64,000 bases of DNA from Gigantopelta aegis (taxonomy: Eukaryota > Mollusca > Gastropoda > Neomphalida > Peltospiridae): positions 71,120,628 to 71,184,627 of the forward strand of contig NC_054702.1 of the NCBI RefSeq assembly GCF_016097555.1, given 5' to 3'. Made by a program: the position numbers and the translations under genes. The notes below the pieces were generated by a model, which saw nothing but the letters and a program-made list of their open reading frames with translations, was not told the origin of the DNA and did not search any database. Shown here in pieces: positions 60,340 through 64,000 of this stretch. The stretch's first letter is position 1. Every line of letters begins with the position of its first letter.

Positions 60340-63300
60340 ATCTTTATTAAGTTAAAAATCTACAACTGAATGTGAAATATCATCGAACTGCCAGTAAAGA
60401 TCTTAAAAGGGACCTTGAACTACATACATTTACTGTGTTTAAACACCTGCTTTTAAGAAAACATGTCTTCATAAATTCGGCCCTCTCTGTCTTAAATCAT
60501 CCCGCTTTAAAAAACTAATGTTAAAAGTTTAGAAAAAACTTATTGTTTCATAATATAATACTCTTCAAAAGAGTATGGCGGTTACATGCATGCATGCATT
60601 TGAGTATGGAAGGGACACACACGAAATGTTTGTTGCAGAAAGTTGGTTGCTATAAATAGTGTCTTCCGTGGCATGTATAACTGTATCATCTAACTTATTG
60701 AAAGAACACTGACGCCCGAATTTACAAAAGCTATTGATGTCCTACACGCGTGTAACTACATACATTTACTGTGTTTAAACACCTGCTTTTAAGAAAAACA
60801 GGCTTCATAAATTCGGCCCTCTCTGTCTTAAATCATCCGCTTTAAAAACTAATGTTAAAAGTTTAAAAAAACTTATTGTTTCATAATATATATATGCATG
60901 TTACAAGATTATTACTCAAATTATTTTTATTTGAAACAGCTCTAGTTTTACCTAGATCATTATAGTTCGTACGGAATCTTATATATTTAAACAGCAAGAT
61001 GAAAGAACTAACAGACCTGTAAGACCAAGAGCATCTGTTTTATAGGCGGAGGAGTCTCGTTCCTGTTGTGTTCTATTGCATCTGGAAGTGTACACAAATT
61101 ATAACAGTAAAATGACAAGTACAGTCTTGTGGAATAAGCATATACAGACATACGGTTGTGTTGTACAAAACAATGTTTAATAAAACAATTTTATGTACAG
61201 TACATTCTAAATATAGCTTTCTTGTATAGTTGAAGTGTTCTGTAATTTGTAATAAATGTCATAACCCAGTGTGTATATAAGGCGCAGTAATGATATATTA
61301 CTTAATATGTGAGGTGCAAGGCATATTACCAGAATGTACTATTGATTGAAAACTTTGCTGGGTGCTTTTGGTGTTTTGTGGGAGTTTTTGAGTGTATTTT
61401 GGGGGTGTATTGTTGTTTTCTTGTTTTGTTTGTTTTGTTTTCTTTTGTGTTTATTTTTTTAAACAAAACAAAAACGATATTATTGGATGACGGTTTGCAC
61501 AGCTAGGACTATACTGTATGATTTCACTAGCAAATTACTTGTTTTACTTTCTGTTGGTTTAAAATGTATATGTGATAGCAAAGTATTCACAGAATTCTTC
61601 CTAAAACAAAGTACATTACTGTTGTTAATCAACTAACCTTCGATGCTCACTTTTAGTAGAACTATATTTCTGAATCCTAATAGAGTCACGTCGCGGATTG
61701 ATACATCGTGAGTCTGCAAGAAAAACAACAACACAAAAACTTATCTTAACGTTAACTAGTACATGTTCCAGCGTCTCGATAGCGCAGGGGCTAAACTATC
61801 GTAATATAACATAACAGATGTTTAACGACACCCCAGCACGAACAATACATCAGCTATTGGGTGTCAAACTATGGTAATGCAAACAAATAAAGTGATGATC
61901 AACATCAATATTAAAATTCAAGAGTTAAATAAAAACAGTGTAAAGAAGTGTGCAAAAAATACAAATATCACAGATAGATAAAATTAAAATTTAGAATAAA
62001 AGTCAGTATCTCGAAGAAATTGCAATAAAAGTTCTGGATGGAATCAAAAGGATTCCAGCACATTTCTTTGACCAAAAATATATGTTCTAGTTTCCGTCAG
62101 ATGATTACACTCCACAAAAATGTGGCGTACTGTCAAAGTACACTGTCAGTGCTCACTGAGATGGAGGATCCTTCTTCAAGATAGATGAATAGATCACGTA
62201 TGTATTACCGATGCGAGCACGACACAAGACTATTTCATCCTTCCTGCACTAACTATAAACCTATCGTAATAAGGCTGGTAGGTACTGGGTTCGCACCCCT
62301 GTACCGGCTCCAAAAAGTCTTTAATTTAGTACAACTTGAACAACGTTCGGCGTTTTCTGTCACTTAAACACACCTCGTCTGGGTTATTATTATCCTTTCT
62401 GACCAATGCTGGCCTCAGACCACAATTAATTTCGCTATATGTTTCTATATAGCCTTAGTGGCTATAACATTTTTATTAATATCAGAAGGCCCGTGAAGTT
62501 TTGTATGTACCTTTGCCTGCATGGGGGACACATACCCTGAAAAGGACAACCCCTGTTGTCCAGCTCTTTCTCCCAGCATATTGGTTTAAACAGACACACC
62601 CTCTAAACCAGGCCGGAGTACACCCATTTTACACAAAAAGCACTACTTTTGCATGGGCCGGAATTACCACAAACAAGTCTTCAATGTCAGCAAGTTACAC
62701 ATGTTTACAAACTACATGCTATCCCCTGTCACTTCAGTCAAACAGTTGCCACTTCATAGCTGTCTGCCATGAAATAATCACAGTCAAACAGCAGACTACT
62801 TGCGCGGTGAAACTTCCGGATTTTGGACAACCAAATGGGAAGATAACTGTAATCCGAGGCCTGCCGTATTACTCGTATATCATAGCACACTGCTGGTCGT
62901 AATAAAGCGATGTCCTCTACATCCACAAAGTAGTGTATCGCCCATTTGTGTGAACTATCGTAGCAATTTCTCATCATATTAGTTCAGTAAACAATTAGAA
63001 GGAAGGAAATGCTTTATTTAACGACGCACTCAACACATTTTATTTACGGTTATATGGCGTCAGGCATATGGTTAAGGATCACACAGATATTGAGAGAGGA
63101 AACCCGCTGTCGCCACTTCATGGGCTACTTTTTTCGATTGGCAGCAAGGGATCTTTTATATGCAACATCCCACTGACAGGATAGTACATACCACGGCCTT
63201 TGTTACACCAGTTGTGGAGCACTGGATGGAACGAGAAATAGCCCAATGGGTCCACCGACGGGGATCGATCCTAGATCGACCGCGCATCAAGCGAACGCTA

Positions 63301-63800
63301 AAAGAGAAAGTTAATGAATTTGCTGTACAGAAACCATACAACATTAATGAAATGAATCACCGAACTGTAAACTTTCAAGCATAGCAAATCTAGTAAACGG
63401 GGACAATATACATGATGGGTTTCACTATTATTTAGTGATTATTTAAATGTTCCAAGTGCTGTTTTGGTTGGAAAATCACATGATTGTCTTCGCATATTGG
63501 TCCATGTCGATGTTCGTGGGTGTGACAGACATCAATATATTACAATTAGTTGTGGAATATATATATCAAAGACCTTGATATGTACTGTTCTGTCTGTGAT
63601 AAAGTCCACATAAAATATTTATTCTGTTAATCAGTTGATTAAATGATTATCTCTTCTTTCTTTCTTTTCTTTTTTTCATTTTACTTCATTATTAATAGTT
63701 TCACTCACCGGAAGTGGATATAACATGGATTGCAAGACGGGCAGGATTTCCTTGAAGAAATAATTCCAGGTTTCTCCCAGCATTTGTAACAGATCAGCGC
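58924..63800 (-). CDS. PRR5: PRR5/PRR5L-type mTORC2 subunit (PROTOR), last five coding exons
   Basis: PRR5 (Protor-1) and PRR5L bind Rictor as peripheral subunits of mTORC2. On the - strand the exons are 63800-63709, 61713-61638, 61081-61017, 59935-59776 and 59117-58924 (stop at 58924-58926), with consistent phases and GT/AG borders; earlier exons lie beyond 64000. Matches to the human protein are: ADLLQMLGETWNYFFKEILP with VLQSMLYPL (human LLDSLAETWDFFFSDVLPML), SIRDVTLLGFRNIVLLKV (VRQLALLHFRNAITLSV), PPPIKQMLLVLQGV (PPAIVQMLLVLQGV) and KLEKMIARVVVPYLGLRGLY (RLETLVQKVVSPYLGTYGL). This is the HbrB-type core. The C-terminus keeps KAKSRMTPKVIIT, an analogue of the NPVVRSKSYNTP segment, and ends in RRHSIIS, resembling human RRHSVSEM. 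The protein stops there, without the long proline-rich tail of vertebrate PRR5. Invertebrates usually have one PRR5-family gene, so orthology to PRR5 versus PRR5L is not decided. Confidence 0.9.
59671..59752. repeat. (CA)n microsatellite in PRR5-type intron
   Basis: About 40 pure CA units, 25 bp downstream (in gene sense) of the donor at 59775. Confidence 0.95.
60210..60338. repeat. (GA)n/(GATA)n microsatellite
   Basis: gaga, gata-rich and again gaga repeats in an intron of the PRR5-type gene; ORFs over it are artefacts. Confidence 0.95.
60418..60890. repeat. Direct duplication of about 135 bp
   Basis: 60418-60557 and 60754-60890 share aactacatacatttactgtg through cggccctctctgtcttaaat and ttattgtttcataatata with only small indels. 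About 195 bp of unique sequence lies between. Intronic in the PRR5-type gene. Confidence 0.88.
61815..61890 (-). repeat. Short SINE-tail-like repeat, reversed
   Basis: gtttaacgacaccccagcac followed by cagctattgggtgtcaaac is the reverse of the repeats at 6805 and 39605. Confidence 0.5.
61900..62990. other. Large intron segment without recognised feature
   Basis: Between the exons at 61638-61713 and 63709-63800. A 133-codon ORF (62501-62902) has no recognisable motif. A fragment aaggctggtaggtactgggt near 62272 resembles the type B SINE head. Nothing else can be supported. Confidence 0.4.
62998..63300 (-). mobile_element. tRNA-headed SINE, head type A, in PRR5-type intron
   Basis: Reverse-oriented and complete except for the outermost head: the tail gaaatgctttatttaacgac, the core ggatcttttatatgcaacat, and the head up to gaccgcgcatcaagcgaacg. 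The first approximately 20 head bases are missing. Confidence 0.88.
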
Positions 63801-64000
63801 CTGGCAAATTTAAAACACCATTTGACATTATTTACGAACATGTACATAGATACGTCAGACTGGCTTTAGTATGATGATGGTAACTACAACGCACGAATAG
63901 CAAAACGAGGCCAAGGCCAATAAAATAACGATAACGTTACTTAATTTTAAATAAAACTGTTGCAATAACCCAATTGTTAGCTAGTTTACTGAGTTGAAAG

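Noticed and set aside
62501-62977. ORFs of 133 (+) and 79 (-) codons in a PRR5-type intron
   Set aside because: No recognisable motif on either strand; probably part of an unidentified repeat.

Overview
The window is eukaryotic, AT-rich, intron-rich DNA from an invertebrate, most likely a mollusc and possibly a gastropod. The clues are short exons with GT-AG introns, animal-specific genes (INSC, SVIP, PRR5-type), several tRNA-headed SINE families of a type I associate with molluscan genomes, and very many small inverted-repeat transposons. The species cannot be fixed from the sequence alone.

Four host genes are supported by exon-by-exon reading with consistent splice phases. (1) Transaldolase (TALDO1-like), + strand, 2379-7693: eight coding exons, with the first coding exon probably left of the window. 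(2) SVIP (small VCP/p97-interacting protein), - strand, 14073-17146: complete in three exons, 79 aa, tail-to-tail with transaldolase. (3) Inscuteable (INSC), + strand, 30938-42012: complete in 13 coding exons, 513 aa. (4) A PRR5/PROTOR-type mTORC2 subunit, - strand, 58924-63800: the last five coding exons, with the 5' end beyond the right edge. From general knowledge, the human counterparts TALDO1, INSC, SVIP and PRR5L all lie on the short arm of chromosome 11, so this 64-kb block may be a compact remnant of an ancient linkage group.

Layout: 1-7.7 kb transaldolase with SINEs and hAT-like miniature elements in its introns; 7.7-14.1 kb the shared 3' side of the two convergent genes; 14.1-17.2 kb SVIP, whose first intron holds telomere-like repeats and a 0.94-kb foldback element; 17.4-22.7 kb a nested transposon (an Academ-like element with an XPG/FEN1-like nuclease, inside a deleted PIF/Harbinger-like element, itself carrying a third insertion); 22.7-30.9 kb repeat-dense intergenic DNA, including two neighbouring elements whose ends are arrays of short repeated motifs, and a three-level nest at 27.1-28.2 kb; 30.9-42 kb INSC; 42-46.9 kb AT-rich 3' flank; 46.9-48.2 kb a 47-bp minisatellite split by a SINE; 48.2-58.9 kb more SINEs, miniature transposons and a 2.3-kb palindromic array with a retrotransposon fragment in its loop; 58.9-64 kb the PRR5-type gene.

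The four host genes do not form an operon or one pathway. They act in the pentose phosphate pathway (transaldolase), p97/ER-associated degradation (SVIP), spindle orientation and polarity (INSC) and mTORC2 (PRR5-type). No CRISPR, rRNA or functional tRNA gene, LTR element or virus copy was recognised.
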